A stretch of DNA of 64,000 nucleotides from Bradysia coprophila (taxonomy: Eukaryota; Arthropoda; Insecta; Diptera; Sciaridae). The translations under genes were made by a program, and so were the position numbers. A model generated the notes under the pieces. That model was not told where the DNA came from and did not search any database. It saw only the letters and a list, made by a program, of their open reading frames with translations. The stretch spans positions 1 to 64,000 of the forward strand of contig NW_023503827.1 in assembly GCF_014529535.1 (NCBI RefSeq). The letters are read 5' to 3'. This document shows, piece after piece, positions 12,756-23,300 of this stretch; the stretch's first letter is position 1; each line of letters starts with the position of its first letter.

Positions 12756-13015
12756 CATCAGAACAGTCGGAGCGTTTGCTGCGACTGAGCCCCGTACAAA
12801 CCCGTATATCTATTACGTACGTGACCCTAGTGCGTCTGTCACCCTACTTTGACCGTAAGCCTATGCGCCGGTTAAAGTAGTTAAAGTAAAATTATTATGT
12901 AATGTGTACATCTTAGAAATTGCGCATAGCGCAATTACGAAGCCCCGTACGACGTTCCTTTCAAATAAAACAAAACTTTCATATAGCCCTAAAATTTTAA
13001 TTTATTGAGTATAAA

Positions 13016-13470
13016 TACACATAGGCCTAGTATCGGCCTCAGTCCGAGGATCCAAATTTATTTTTTTTTTTCAACTACATTCTATTCGGCCTTTGATTAC
13101 CTTCCAAATGAAACAAAAAATACGAAAAACGTATGAAATTTGCTCGAGTTATATGTAAAATACACATAGGGCCCTAGTAGCGGCCTTAGTCCGAGGACCC
13201 AAATTTAATTTTTTTTCAACAACATTCTATTCGGCCTTTGATTACCTTCCAAATGAAACAAAAATTACGAAAAACGGATGAAATTTGCTCGAGTTATATG
13301 TAAAATACACATAGGGCCCTAGTAACGGCCTTAGTCCAAGGACCCAAATTTAATTTTTTTTTTCAACAACATTCTATTCGGTGTTCGATTATCTTTCAAA
13401 TGAAACAAAAATTACGAAAAACGGATGAAATTTACTCGAGTTGTATGTAAAATACACATAGGGCCCTAGT
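13016..13470 (+). repeat. 145-bp tandem repeat, three units plus a partial
   Basis: TACACATAGG-type unit starts fall at 13,016, 13,161, 13,306 and 13,453, a period of 145-147 bp. Each unit carries GGCCT.AGTCC.AGGA.CCAAATTTA, ACATTCTATTCGG and TGAAATTTGCTCGAGTT or close variants. The units differ by scattered substitutions, and the fourth is cut short. Confidence 0.85.
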
Positions 13471-13760
13471 AGCTTTTCACTTCTAAGGCCCTAACTCACG
13501 GTCCACTCACCCGATTTTAAAAAACTTTTTTTTCCTGGATTGGTATTGACAATACCTATCATTTGCCGTGTCATTTACATTTCCATCGTTTATTTTGCCA
13601 TAAATATCACCAAAAGACCTTAAATCACTTAGGTGACCCTAACTCACGAAGGGCCGACCCGAATATGACCATCTTCGAACTTAGCCTCACTATTTTGACT
13701 ATCTTTCAGGGAAAAATTTTTTTTTTGAAATCGGATTTGATTTACTCAAGATATCGACGT

Positions 13761-13789
13761 GACGGACAGACGGACAGACGGACAGACGG
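13761..13789 (+). repeat. GACGGACA microsatellite
   Basis: About three and a half tandem copies of the 8-bp unit GACGGACA, inside the repeat bounded by AGCCCCGTACGA. Confidence 0.9.
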
Positions 13790-13924
13790 CCCAAATTTTT
13801 ATTGCGGATTCGTCATCTATGAACATAGGCAAACACTTTGCCCTTACCGTCTGCTTCGAATTCCATCAATTACACACGGCATCGTAATCCTATAAGCCCC
13901 TTCGTACTTCGTACGGGGCTAAAA

Positions 13925-14560
13925 ACAATTCGCTCCTCCGCGGAAAAGTCCATCGACTTTATACACAAAGCGTTCCTCCGCGCAAAAGTCCATCCTTCAT
14001 ACACAAAATGTTGCAAAAGCCCATCGTCCATAAAATGTTACATTTCTTTTGAAATTTCCATCGACCATAATATATACACAATATATACGCAATTATTTTG
14101 TGTATAATGTTATGCGTTGTGTTCTTCCGTGTTTATATTATGGTCGATGGGCTTTTGCAACATTTTGTGTATGAAGCATGGACTTTTGCGCGGAGAATGT
14201 TACTTTTTTGTGTGTATGAAGGATGGACTTTTGCGCGGAGGAGCAAATTGTTTTTTTTTTGTGTATGAAGCAAATGGACTTTTGCGCTGAGAATGTTACT
14301 TTTTTGTGTGTATGAAGGATGGACTTTTGCGCGGAGGAGCGAATTGTTTTCTTTTTTTTGCGTATGAAGCATGGACTTTTGTGCGGGGAAATGTTACATT
14401 TTGTGTATATATGAAGGATGGTCTTTTGCGCGGAGAATGTAATATTGTATGCAAATAAAACTGATTTTCTTTCTTTTTTCAAATTATTATTTTTACTTGC
14501 ACACAATATTACATTTCTCCGCACAAAAGACCATCGTCCATATAAATTGATGCAATTTAT
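13925..14560. repeat. Palindromic counterpart of the AAAAGTCCAT array
   Basis: Two forward units (about 13,930-14,005) are followed by a palindrome centred near 14,080, with CCATCGACCATAATATA at 14,060 and TATATTATGGTCGATGG-like complement near 14,135. Several units in reverse orientation follow (about 14,143-14,440, ATG.ACTTTTGCGCGGAG). Here the two unit types alternate roughly one to one rather than in trimers. A further short inverted pair (CGCGGAGAATGTAATATTGT at about 14,429 and ACAATATTACATTTCTCCGC at 14,503) closes the block. Transcription through it could form a long hairpin with the array at 12,350. Confidence 0.8.
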
Positions 14561-14727
14561 GTGCTGCATAACACACGTGTATTACTCATTTGCATAGGCT
14601 CTGCTGTAATCTAATATTAATATTTTTTTTTTTTTTTTAAACTCAAGTCGGTCCAGGGTGTGCTCAAGAGTTTCCAGGGTGTGCTCAGCACACCTTCGCT
14701 CCTTAGTAGCTACGGCCCTGGTATAAA

Positions 14728-16697
14728 ATGTTTTTGCATTTTTAGCACATAAAATGAGTTCAGATGCACAATATTTTACTAAGTCACACTTCATAAGCAT
14801 GCACAAAATCTCATTACACCCAAACAAGTAGCTATAAGTATATGTGTTTACATACGTTTGTAGTTAGCACGCTTTGAGAATGAAATGAAAAAGTTTTCAC
14901 TGCCTGTTTTCATTACTGGCATTATACAATGATTGTCCTTTGTTCCATAAAGCTTTTGTGGAAAAATAAGAGCAGCACGTTCATTTATCGATTCATATCA
15001 TCAGATATTCGAGCAAAAAAAACCCTGTCTTTTACGTCCCATATGCATGTCGGAAGCTTTATACCAGCTATGCATAACCGATTCTATGATAGGATGTAAA
15101 AATTTATAGTTCACCAATTACTCAACTTTTACCGAACGTGTGAGTCTGAAAAAAAGCAAAGTCTATTCCGAAAATAAAATTTCTTTATTTCCGAAAAGTG
15201 TTTTTCCACATTGTTTCTGTACCTTAATTTCTGTCGATTCCCCAAGAGACGATACATAGAAATGGTGTGTCACATCAGTGTAGCTGGTAAAATTTATTTC
15301 TCATAGTTTCCATAGGATTTATTTTTTTCATCATGGATGAAGGGGTCCTTTTTAGTTGAAATAAATAAAATAAAACTTCTGATTCAGTATCTCTGTGACG
15401 AAATAAATTCAAAATCATGTTTCTCTCTATACACACATATATCCATGACTATCGGCGGAAAAAAAATGTTTGAAATGGGGTTTTAACATACGTTCCAGTC
15501 AGACTAATACATTTAGTATGACTCTGGGGATTTTGCGTTCGTGTGGATTTGGGTACAGCTAAAGTTCATAAAGAATTTATCAACTTTTCAAGACAAATTG
15601 AAAGAAAACGTGTAACTTTTCAGACACGAGCATTGCATACCGTCTCTAAGTTAAACTACTTAATTGAGATAATAATAAACGTCATGATGGAACATAGCAA
15701 AATAACTTATTTACGACAGAATAAAAAAAAACCGTGTAGCTAAACGTTAACTAAAGAAAAAAAAATTCACAAATTTGCACCATCCTGTTCTCGAACCATT
15801 TCCAATAAATAAACTCTGATGGGTGTTGGATATGTTGAGGCATATAAAATAAAATCCGTGATTAACACTATTTACAGCCGTTAAGAAAGTCAAAAAGCAT
15901 AACTAATCATGTGCGATCGCAGAATTTATGTAGCATATGTCTGATAGAATTTCTTTTAAGTTAAAAATTGCTCAGCAGATATTGCATGTAACATATGTAC
16001 AGTACAATGCACCTAACCATTGCAGGAAATTATTTTCGATATAATTGAGATGAGCTGTTCGAAATTCTTCTGAAGTGTATTTTATGCGATGAACGAATTT
16101 CAAATCAAAGCCGAACGAAGGTCAGCGGATCAAGCCGATAAAGTGATTTGAAAATTTTCTCGCCATTTTTATCAAATTATTTTATGAAAACGTTAATTGA
16201 AGAGAAGAAGCAAAGGTGTTTCTTGATATGGTGCTTGATGATTACACCATTGACGTTTGCAAAGAAGAGAAAAACGTCTACATTTTTCAGCACATTCAAT
16301 GGTATACGATTTATTTTAATATTTTGCACATGAATAAACCCTCCGTTCCGGATAGTAAATTCCTTCAATTTTTATTTTATTATAAAACATTTTCTACCTA
16401 AAATAAATTTCTGCAATTTTTTGCTTTGTAGTCAGTTTTCAAAGCGACTAGTAGTGTGTTACCATCCCTAATACTAAAGTTATATTTATCTGTGATTTTT
16501 TACCACAGACTTTTACAATGGACGAACATATTGAATGGTAGTCAATTCAGGTTATACATTTCTTCAGTGATATTTTACCGAGAAGTGGTGGTTGATTGGT
16601 TTCCTGAAATGAAGTATATGACTGCACACATTTTTAACCAGCTGTAAAAAAAAGTGGTTCGAACATCTCTCAGGAGCAGAAATGGTTTCTACCAATG
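14728..16697. other. Non-coding, no gene seen
   Basis: AT-rich DNA between two hAT-like insertions. Open frames at 15,543-15,743 and 16,148-16,401 occur on both strands over the same bases and have no recognisable motif. Confidence 0.45.
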
Positions 16698-16705
16698 CAC
16701 TTAAG

Positions 16706-18211
16706 CAGAGCCGGATTAAGGCTTTCAGCGCCACGGGGCTATTAGTTTTCGAGCGCCAATTACAAAAACATGGATTTTATTTTTCGTGAACGTATTAAAC
16801 GTATTAAAAATAATATTAGTGTCGATATCCTGATAATATCCTAACGATCGGTTAGGAGGAATGGTAATAAGAACGTAAACTGGGTTGTAACATTCTGTAG
16901 TCTAGCTAAGTTTTGCTTCGGTCGTAAATAATTATCTTGACTGAAAGTCATGGTTCTGACGGATAATAAACACGCTAAAATGATTGTCATACTTTGTTCA
17001 TTTCTATAAAACGATAACTTAAGTAATTTGCCACGGATTTCCAATTTAAAAAAAATTAAAATTCCTGAGGTTAAGTTTGAAGATGAGCTTAAAAGGAACG
17101 GGTGATCTCTATGATATTCTCAAAAGAATTTTCGTCTCGAGTAATTGTGAAAGTAATTTAAAAAAGTTTTTGAGTCGAGAGGACTGAAACTTCTGAGGAG
17201 CAGTTTAAAGGAAAATTGTGAAGTACTTTCATTATTAGCAAAAATTGACAAGTTCCAACTTGTTCGTTAATGGAAGTATTGGAGTAATAATCCAGAATTC
17301 ATTTCGAAAAGATTTTTTTTGAGTGATTTCGTGGTAAGCTGTTTGTAAAAAAAATTGAACGAGTTTCATTTTTGTTCAAAACATAAGCAAGAAACCTTCT
17401 TCGTATTTTCGTTACTTTAAGAATTCGTGACTTGAACTTATCATCTTATGGGATTTTATACAGGCAGCTCTCAAGTTACGAATATTTATGGTTACGATAA
17501 CATGAGAATCGATGGACAGTTTTATGATACAACAATCGATATAACGATATAACAACCGCAAAAATTGATTGAAAAATTCAGTCAGTGAAAGGACCTGACC
17601 TACCCGTAAGGTGGGCCTAGTTTTTTTCATTTTGCTGGTATTCGTTTAAAACTAACTGAAAGGAAGGAGAAAGTAACCGCGAGCGAAGCGAGCAAAGAAT
17701 TTGTAGATTCTTTCCATCAAGAAACTTTCAAGACTATACATTCCGTGTGCAACTTTATTTTTATTTCATGGTTTCGTGAATGAATTCTTAGACAAAATTC
17801 GTCGATACCCTGATTTTGAATAACAATTTTACATCTGCCATGTTATTACCTCTAAATGACTTTTGTAGGCTACTAAACGAGTATGCTGAGAGCTGAAATT
17901 TCCCGATGATAAAACAGCTTTTCTTATCGGAAATAAAATGCCAATCAAGAATTTGAAGTTTAATTTTCCTGATTTCCCAGTATTCTGGATACAGTGGATA
18001 TCAGGAATTTCCAAACAAGAAAATGTAAAAACTGTGATGCCATATCTTTTTAATTGCGCCGCAGGAATTTTTTTTTTCAAATATCGGTAAAAGTAGTTTA
18101 TTTTAATAAAACCAGTAAACTAAACACGATTCATTATTAATTTTCCAGCGCCACTTTTATCCAGCGCCAAGCCCCTAAGCCCCTAAAGCCCGTCGTGTTA
18201 AGCCGGCTCTG
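16706..18211. mobile_element. Non-autonomous hAT element with perfect 8-bp target duplication
   Basis: The element begins CAGAGCCGGATTAAGGC and ends with the complement of CAGAGCCGGCTTAACAC. AGCGCCA-type words are repeated just inside both ends. CACTTAAG is duplicated exactly at 16,698-16,705 and 18,212-18,219, the 8-bp signature of hAT transposition. The 1,506-bp interior encodes no transposase, so mobility would depend on an element elsewhere. A degenerate relative lies at about 27,590-28,240. Confidence 0.9.
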
Positions 18212-18228
18212 CACTTAAGAAGCCCTTT

Positions 18229-18402
18229 TGTTGGATTAGGTAATTTACACTAATCTAGTGTTCGATGTTTAAACTTTAGTGAGCCTGGAAACTAAATTTT
18301 CTCGTATCTTTTTCCTTCTGTTTTATCACTTAAAACAATTCAGTTCGTAATTAAGCTGCTCTGTGTTTCAATACAATTGAAGGAAATCTACGGAATCTAA
18401 GA
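18229..18402 (+). repeat. 5' LTR of copia relic
   Basis: 174 bp, starts TGTTGGATTAGG and ends TCTAAGA. The terminal TGTTAGA/TCTAAGA pair is an inverted repeat with one altered base, as the usual end is CA. Confidence 0.9.
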
Positions 18403-18428
18403 GGTTATGGGCCCAGGAACGCAAAGGT

Positions 18429-18944
18429 ATGGCAGAAAAAGAAGCGAACGTGAAACGTTTTCAGTTCGACGGAACGAATTATAACAATTGGAAATACCGG
18501 ATGCATGCCGTGTTGGACGAGAAGGATTTAATGGAATACGTCGAGGAAGATCTGGAAATAATTACGCTAAATGCTAACGATCGCGATTATAGAAAACATT
18601 TGAAGAAAGAAAAGATATGCAAGTCTGTACTAATCCAGCATATTGCGGACAGTCAATTGGAATACATTAAGGATAAGTCGATGGCAAAGGACATCTACGA
18701 CGCTCTGAAGTCACTATTCGAAAGAAATAGCGTCGCCGGTCAGTTGCTGCTCCGAAAACAGTTGAAAACATTGAAATATGACGGAATCGGTGATATCAGG
18801 AAACACCTCCTGGAATTTGATAACATCATTCGCGAATCGAAAGGAATTGGAGCGAAACTAGAAGAGATAGATGTAATGTCAACTATTGCTAAGGTAGGAC
18901 ATAAGAAATGGCAGTGTCCAGATCTGAATAATATCGAATGGTAA
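18429..18944 (+). CDS. Truncated copia Gag (UBN2) with half a zinc knuckle
   Basis: A 171-residue open frame 26 bp after the primer site. Residues 1-45 resemble the copia Gag N-terminus (F-D-G-T-N-Y-N-N-W-K-Y-R-M). Residues about 50-145 are the UBN2/Retrotran_gag-type helical region (I-Y-D-A-L-K-S-L-F, Q-L-L-L-R-K-Q-L). The frame then jumps to V-G-H-K-K-W-Q-C, the second half of a C-C-H-C zinc knuckle, and stops. The first two cysteines and everything beyond have been removed by deletion. It could still make a Gag fragment able to assemble or interfere, but that is inference. The start is the first ATG after the primer site. Confidence 0.8.
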   Translation: MAEKEANVKRFQFDGTNYNNWKYRMHAVLDEKDLMEYVEEDLEIITLNANDRDYRKHLKKEKICKSVLIQHIADSQLEYIKDKSMAKDIYDALKSLFERNSVAGQLLLRKQLKTLKYDGIGDIRKHLLEFDNIIRESKGIGAKLEEIDVMSTIAKVGHKKWQCPDLNNIEW

Positions 18945-19082
18945 CGGAAATGCATCTAATTGGCAAGGTTCACACAACAGTAAAGGCAACGGAAATTACA
19001 ATGGAAATTCGAATGTTAATTACAAAGCCGGAGCAAACTTAATAGAAGCTCGTGCAGATCGTTGCAACTTGGAATCTGTGCG

Positions 19083-19202
19083 ATATGGAAATGAAAGGAA
19101 TATGGAAATGGAAGGAATATGGAAATGGAAGGAATATGGAAATGGAAGGAATATGGAAATGGAAGGAATATGGAAATAGAAGGAATATGAAAACAGAAGG
19201 AA
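19083..19202 (+). repeat. 17-bp minisatellite
   Basis: Tandem AGGAATATGGAAATGGA units, about six copies with decay at the right, inside the copia relic just before its 3' LTR. It expanded from gag-derived or leader sequence, and is A/G-only apart from T. Confidence 0.85.
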
Positions 19203-19293
19203 ATGGAAAGAAACAGGAATGAAAGCGGAACATATGGAATATGGAATCGAAGCTTGGAAATTGAATCTTTGATTTATGTAAATTAAGCGGAGG

Positions 19294-19468
19294 TGTTAGA
19301 TTAGGTAATTTACACTAATCTATTGTTCGATGTTTAAACTTTAGTAAGCCTGGAAACTAAATTTTCTCGTACATTTTTCATTCTGTTTTTTCACTTAATG
19401 CAATTCAGTTCGTAATTAAGCTGCTCTGTGTTTCAATTACAATTAAAGGAAATCTACGGAATCTAAGA
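19294..19468 (+). repeat. 3' LTR of copia relic
   Basis: 175 bp, starts TGTTAGATTAGG and ends TCTAAGA. About 93% identical to the 5' LTR by eye. Confidence 0.9.
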
Positions 19469-19853
19469 CCTTTGTCTATGAGTAAGAAGAACATAGGCCA
19501 TATATCAACAGCGATTCTTGCAAAGTTATTATCCCATAGTAAACCTAACTGACTCGATGGAACTACTTGCAGCCACTTTGAAGATTCTTCAGTGGATGAC
19601 GCAGTCTTGCACGAGCAACAGGTTCACTGGAATCAAACATCTCATCGAACTTAGTCTTAATCCTCGGTAGATTCTAATTCTTTTGCTTCATTTTCTTTTC
19701 ATCACTCGCTGAAACAAAGTCTCGAGGTATTTCCTCATTATTCCCTTCAGATTACGCAGATATTCGACAATAGCTACAACTTCCATAATTTTTCTGTGAT
19801 TTTCGAAAATATAAAGGTATGTGCGAAAAGGCAAACCTTAAAGGGTAATTAGA
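19469..19853. other. Non-coding spacer
   Basis: Sequence between the copia relic and the palindromic repeat cluster. No gene or element end was recognised. Confidence 0.4.
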
Positions 19854-20075
19854 AAAGTGGAACTATTGTAACCTTGCATATATGCAGGGTGAAGACAGTT
19901 TCACGTTCAAGAAAAAAGTGGAACTAAAAAAGTGGAACTATTGTAACACTACATATATGCAACGTGAAGATAGTTTCACTTTTGACAGTTGCCTAAAAAA
20001 AGTGGAACTATAAAAAGTTAAACTATCTTCACCCTGCATATATGCAGTGTTACAATAGTTCCACTTTTTTAGGCT
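19854..20075. repeat. Cluster of small palindromic repeats, left part
   Basis: Three or more copies of a roughly 55-bp motif: AAAGTGGAACTATTGTAAC, then a palindromic core around GCATATATGC, then GTGAAGATAGTTTCAC. The two flanks are themselves imperfect inverted repeats. One copy near 20,010-20,072 is in the opposite orientation and sits in a larger hairpin with GCCTAAAAAAAGTGGAAC and its complement. The cluster continues at 24,041 on the other side of the copia element, which inserted into it. Confidence 0.8.
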
Positions 20076-20085
20076 GGAAAGTCTA

Positions 20086-20258
20086 TGTGAAGATATTTAT
20101 CTACGCATCTACCAAGTATTGTATAATCGGTAGAGTAAACTAAACGCACCTTACATTGTAACAGATCATTTGTACGATTAGTTCTCTACAAGCCGTTCAC
20201 CAATAAACATATTGTTAATCATACCGTTGGGTTTTACTGCGAACAACTCTGCTCAATA
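20086..20258 (+). repeat. 5' LTR of young copia element
   Basis: 173 bp, TGTGAAGATATTT to GCTCAATA. Identical to the 3' copy; contains an AATAAA word (CCAATAAACA near 20,201) usable as a polyadenylation signal. Confidence 0.95.
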
Positions 20259-20273
20259 GGTTATGGGCCCAGG
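20259..20273 (+). promoter_or_regulatory. Primer-binding site, initiator-Met tRNA half
   Basis: GGTTATGGGCCCAGG is complementary to the anticodon stem-loop region of insect initiator-methionine tRNA. Drosophila copia is known to prime from this internal tRNA half rather than the 3' CCA end. The same site occurs in the relic at 18,403. Confidence 0.85.
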
Positions 20274-20382
20274 TTCGATTATCGTTCAGAATTTGTCGAT
20301 TAGTTTTTGGAACGAAGAAGCTATTTGGAATAGCACGTTAAAACAAGGAAATTCTGTGGCGGTAGTTTATTAAGGTCATCGA

Positions 20383-23300
20383 TTGAAACAAAATATGGAC
20401 GGTGATTACGTTCGAGTGGAGAAGTTGCACAAGGCCGAAGACTGGCCTGAATGGAAATTTGAAATCCGTGTTCTGCTTAATGCTGCTGAGGTGATGGATG
20501 TAGTTTCTGGAAGTGAAAAAAGGCCAGAACGAACATCGGTTTCAACAGATGCTGAACATCAAGCGGCATTAATGAAATGGCAGAAAAGTGATAACAAAGC
20601 GCAACGAATAATTGTAACGGCACTCGGCAAGAAACCAAAAATTCATTTATTGAATAGCACGACATCGAATGAAATGTGGCTGAAATTGACGGACATTCAT
20701 CTGAATCTATTCTCGCAAGGGAAGGCACTCGATAAAGATATGGTCATGAAGTCAGACAAGACGAAATGTGAATTTTCAAGAAATGGCGTTATAATTCTAG
20801 TCGGCACACGAGTATCGAATCTTTTTGAGCTGACGATCAAAGTGATTGGAGAGGCAGAAAATGCTATGTCAGTGGAAAAGACAGAAACTAAACCAGAAGG
20901 TAACAGCGAAGCCAGGCGCTGGGTTGAAAAACACAAATCCTGTAACTTGATCGAAGGAAATGTCGGTCGAAAAGTTTCTATTTCCACTTGGCATGAGCGG
21001 CTCGGACATCAAAACGTGTTTCACGTAAAGCAGTTTCTAAAACGCCGAAATATTGGATTTGATGCGAAAGGCGAGTTTTTCTGCGAGGCCTGCATGTATG
21101 GGAAGCAACACCGATTACCGTTTACAAGAAGTGACAATAGAGCTGGAAAAGTCGGCGAGCTTGTACATACGGATGTTTGTGGACCGATGCACGAAAAATC
21201 AATTGGTGGAGCAAGGTACTTTCTTTTGTTTAAAGATGATTTTTCTAACTTCCGAAAAGTTTATTTTCTAAAAGAGAAATCTGAGGTTTGTCGGAAAATT
21301 GAGAACTACTTTAGCTTGGTGCAATCGGTGAATTGTACAGTTTTGGTTGTGCGATCAGATAACGGAACTGAGTTTGTAAATGTCAACGTGAAGAAATTGC
21401 TTGAAGAGCATGGTGTTAGGCATCAACGATCAGTGACATACACTCCAGAGCACAATAGTAGAGCTGAACGAGATATGCGCACAATTGTAGAAGCAGCACG
21501 TACCATGATTCATGCTAAACAATTACCGTTGAAATTTTGGGCAGAAGCAGTGAATACAGCTGTATATGTTCTGAACAGTACTGGCCCGAGTCCGATTAAG
21601 GACAAAACACCGTACGAATTATTCTACAAGAAGGAACCAGTGATTGGTCATCTTAAAATTTTTGGCTCAACAGTTTTCGTACATATACCGAAGGAGAAAC
21701 GTAAGAAATTGAACACAAAGTCGAAGAAAGGTATTTTCATGGGTTATTGCGATGATACAAAGGGATATCGCGTCTGGATACCAGACGAAAATAAGATTGA
21801 AGTGGCGCGAGATGTTATTTTCAAGGAAAACCTACGGTTTGATGATTCTATCATTTCAGTTGACCCAAAAAGCAATGAGGCGCAGAATTTCGTAGTTTTT
21901 GGTCCGGAAATTTTTGGCGAGAAAGGATCCAGCGAAAATTCTTTGTGCGATAGCAACGAATCTGTTACCAGGATCGATGTCGACAACGAAAGTGAATCAA
22001 CGGAGAAAGATGGAAACGACCAAAGTTTTGTTTCTGCAACAAGCGATCACACGTTGGATGAACCGATTCATGCCGAGGATTTCATGGAATTCGATTCTGA
22101 CGTCGAGAGTAACTCAACAATGAAAGATGATAATGAGCAGAGCTTTGTCTCTTCTCGCACTAGGAACCGAATTTTCTTGTCTGAAACAATGGAAGTGGGA
22201 AATTGTTTCGTGTCAATCAAGGAACCGACCAGTTATCAATTAGCATTGCAATCCGAAGACAGTCAAAAATGGATCGATGCGATGGATGATGAGTTTAACA
22301 GTTTGATCGAAAATCAAACGTGGAAGCTCGTAAAATTACCCTACAATCGAAATGTCATCGACAACAAGTGGGTCTACAAGGTGAAGGAAAAGCCAACGGG
22401 TGAAGTCGAACGCTACAAGGCACGTTTAGTGATTCGAGGTTTCACTCAAGAGTTTGGTGTGGATTACAATCAAACATTCAGTCCTGTGGTTCGGTTTACA
22501 TCTATACGAACGATCATGGCAATAGCGGCAGCTGAAGGTTTGAAAATGAAACAATTCGATGTGCAAACCGCATTTCTCTATGGCGATTTGGCTGAAACAA
22601 TTTATATGAAGCAACCGATCGGGTACGAGGATGGTACGAACAGAGTTTGTTTGTTACAGAAGAGTTTGTATGGCCTGAAGCAAGCCTCGAGAAACTGGAA
22701 TGTCAAGTTCACCAAATTTCTCAAAACATACGATCTACAAGTCACTGAGGCTGATCCGTGTGTATTTGTACGGCATGGTGAGAGAAGAATTATATTGGGC
22801 ATTTTCATCGACGATGGAATTGTTGCGGCTACGCATGACGAAGACATTGAAGGCTTAATGGATTTCCTGCAAAAAGAATTCAAGATTCGCATATCTGAAG
22901 CAAATTGTTTCGTGGGTCTAGAAATCAACCGACGAGAAAATGGAATGATTCACTTAAGTCAGATGGCATACACAAGGAAAATTTTGGAGAAGTTCAGAAT
23001 GTCAGATGCGAATAGTCTGTCTACACCAGCAGAAAGCAATTTGACAGTAACAACGGAAGTGTCAACAAATTATCCATTCAGAGAGGCTGTTGGAAGCCTG
23101 ATGTATTTAGCCGTAGGAACACGACCGGATATTTCATTTGCCGTTGGAAGATGTAGTCGAAATTTGTGTGAACCCAAAACATCAGATGTCACCGCAGTGA
23201 AACGCATATTCAAATACTTGTGTGGAACCAAAAATTACGGTATCATGTACAAGAGGACCGATAATTTTAACCTAGAATGTTTCAGCGACTCAGATTATGC

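Larger units (their letters stand above)
12941..13920. mobile_element. Inserted repeat bounded by AGCCCCGTACGA
   Basis: The left boundary reads AGCCCCGTACGA and the right boundary reads TTCGTACGGGGCT, the inverted form. The interior holds a 145-bp tandem block and a GACGGACA microsatellite. No transposase frame is seen. It lies between the two opposed arrays of the composite element and looks like a separate non-autonomous insertion. A further AGCCCCGTAC lies just outside at about 12,788, so the left end could be placed there instead. Confidence 0.5.
11617..14720. mobile_element. Composite non-autonomous element with hAT-like ends
   Basis: The ends are inverted repeats: CAGGGCCGTAGCTA at 11,617 and its complement ending at 14,720. 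GTGTGCTCAG-type subterminal words occur at both sides and are doubled at the right (about 14,656 and 14,676). The 7-bp word GTATAAA directly abuts both ends (11,610-11,616 and 14,721-14,727), a likely target duplication. hAT elements normally duplicate 8 bp, so the outermost base may have mutated. No transposase frame is present. The 3.1-kb interior is a nest of satellite arrays and at least one further inserted repeat, listed separately. Confidence 0.7.
18229..19468 (+). mobile_element. Internally deleted Ty1/copia relic
   Basis: Two LTRs (18,229-18,402 and 19,294-19,468) bracket only about 890 bp. CCTTT at 18,224-18,228 and 19,469-19,473 is a 5-bp target duplication. A primer site GGTTATGGGCCCAGG follows the 5' LTR at 18,403, matching the initiator-Met tRNA half used by copia. 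A purine tract AAGCGGAGG precedes the 3' LTR. All of protease, integrase, RT and RNase H are missing; only part of gag remains. By eye the LTRs differ at about 11 positions plus one indel, so the insertion is older than its 20-kb neighbour. It begins only ten bases after the target duplication of the hAT element. Confidence 0.92.

Noticed and set aside
12335..12880. Long open frames on both strands over the AAAAGTCCAT array
   Set aside because: They arise from a tandem repeat without stops and appear on both strands at once. There is no start context or domain.
12350..14450. CRISPR-like array
   Set aside because: The units are contiguous satellite copies without unique spacers, in eukaryotic transposon context.
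14133..14569. Minus-strand frames of 79 and 143 codons
   Set aside because: Same satellite as the 12.35-kb array in reverse orientation; a by-product of the repeat.
20258..20290. tRNA-like sequence GGTTATGGGCCCAGGTTCGA
   Set aside because: It is the copia primer-binding site, matching only part of a tRNA; no cloverleaf can be drawn.
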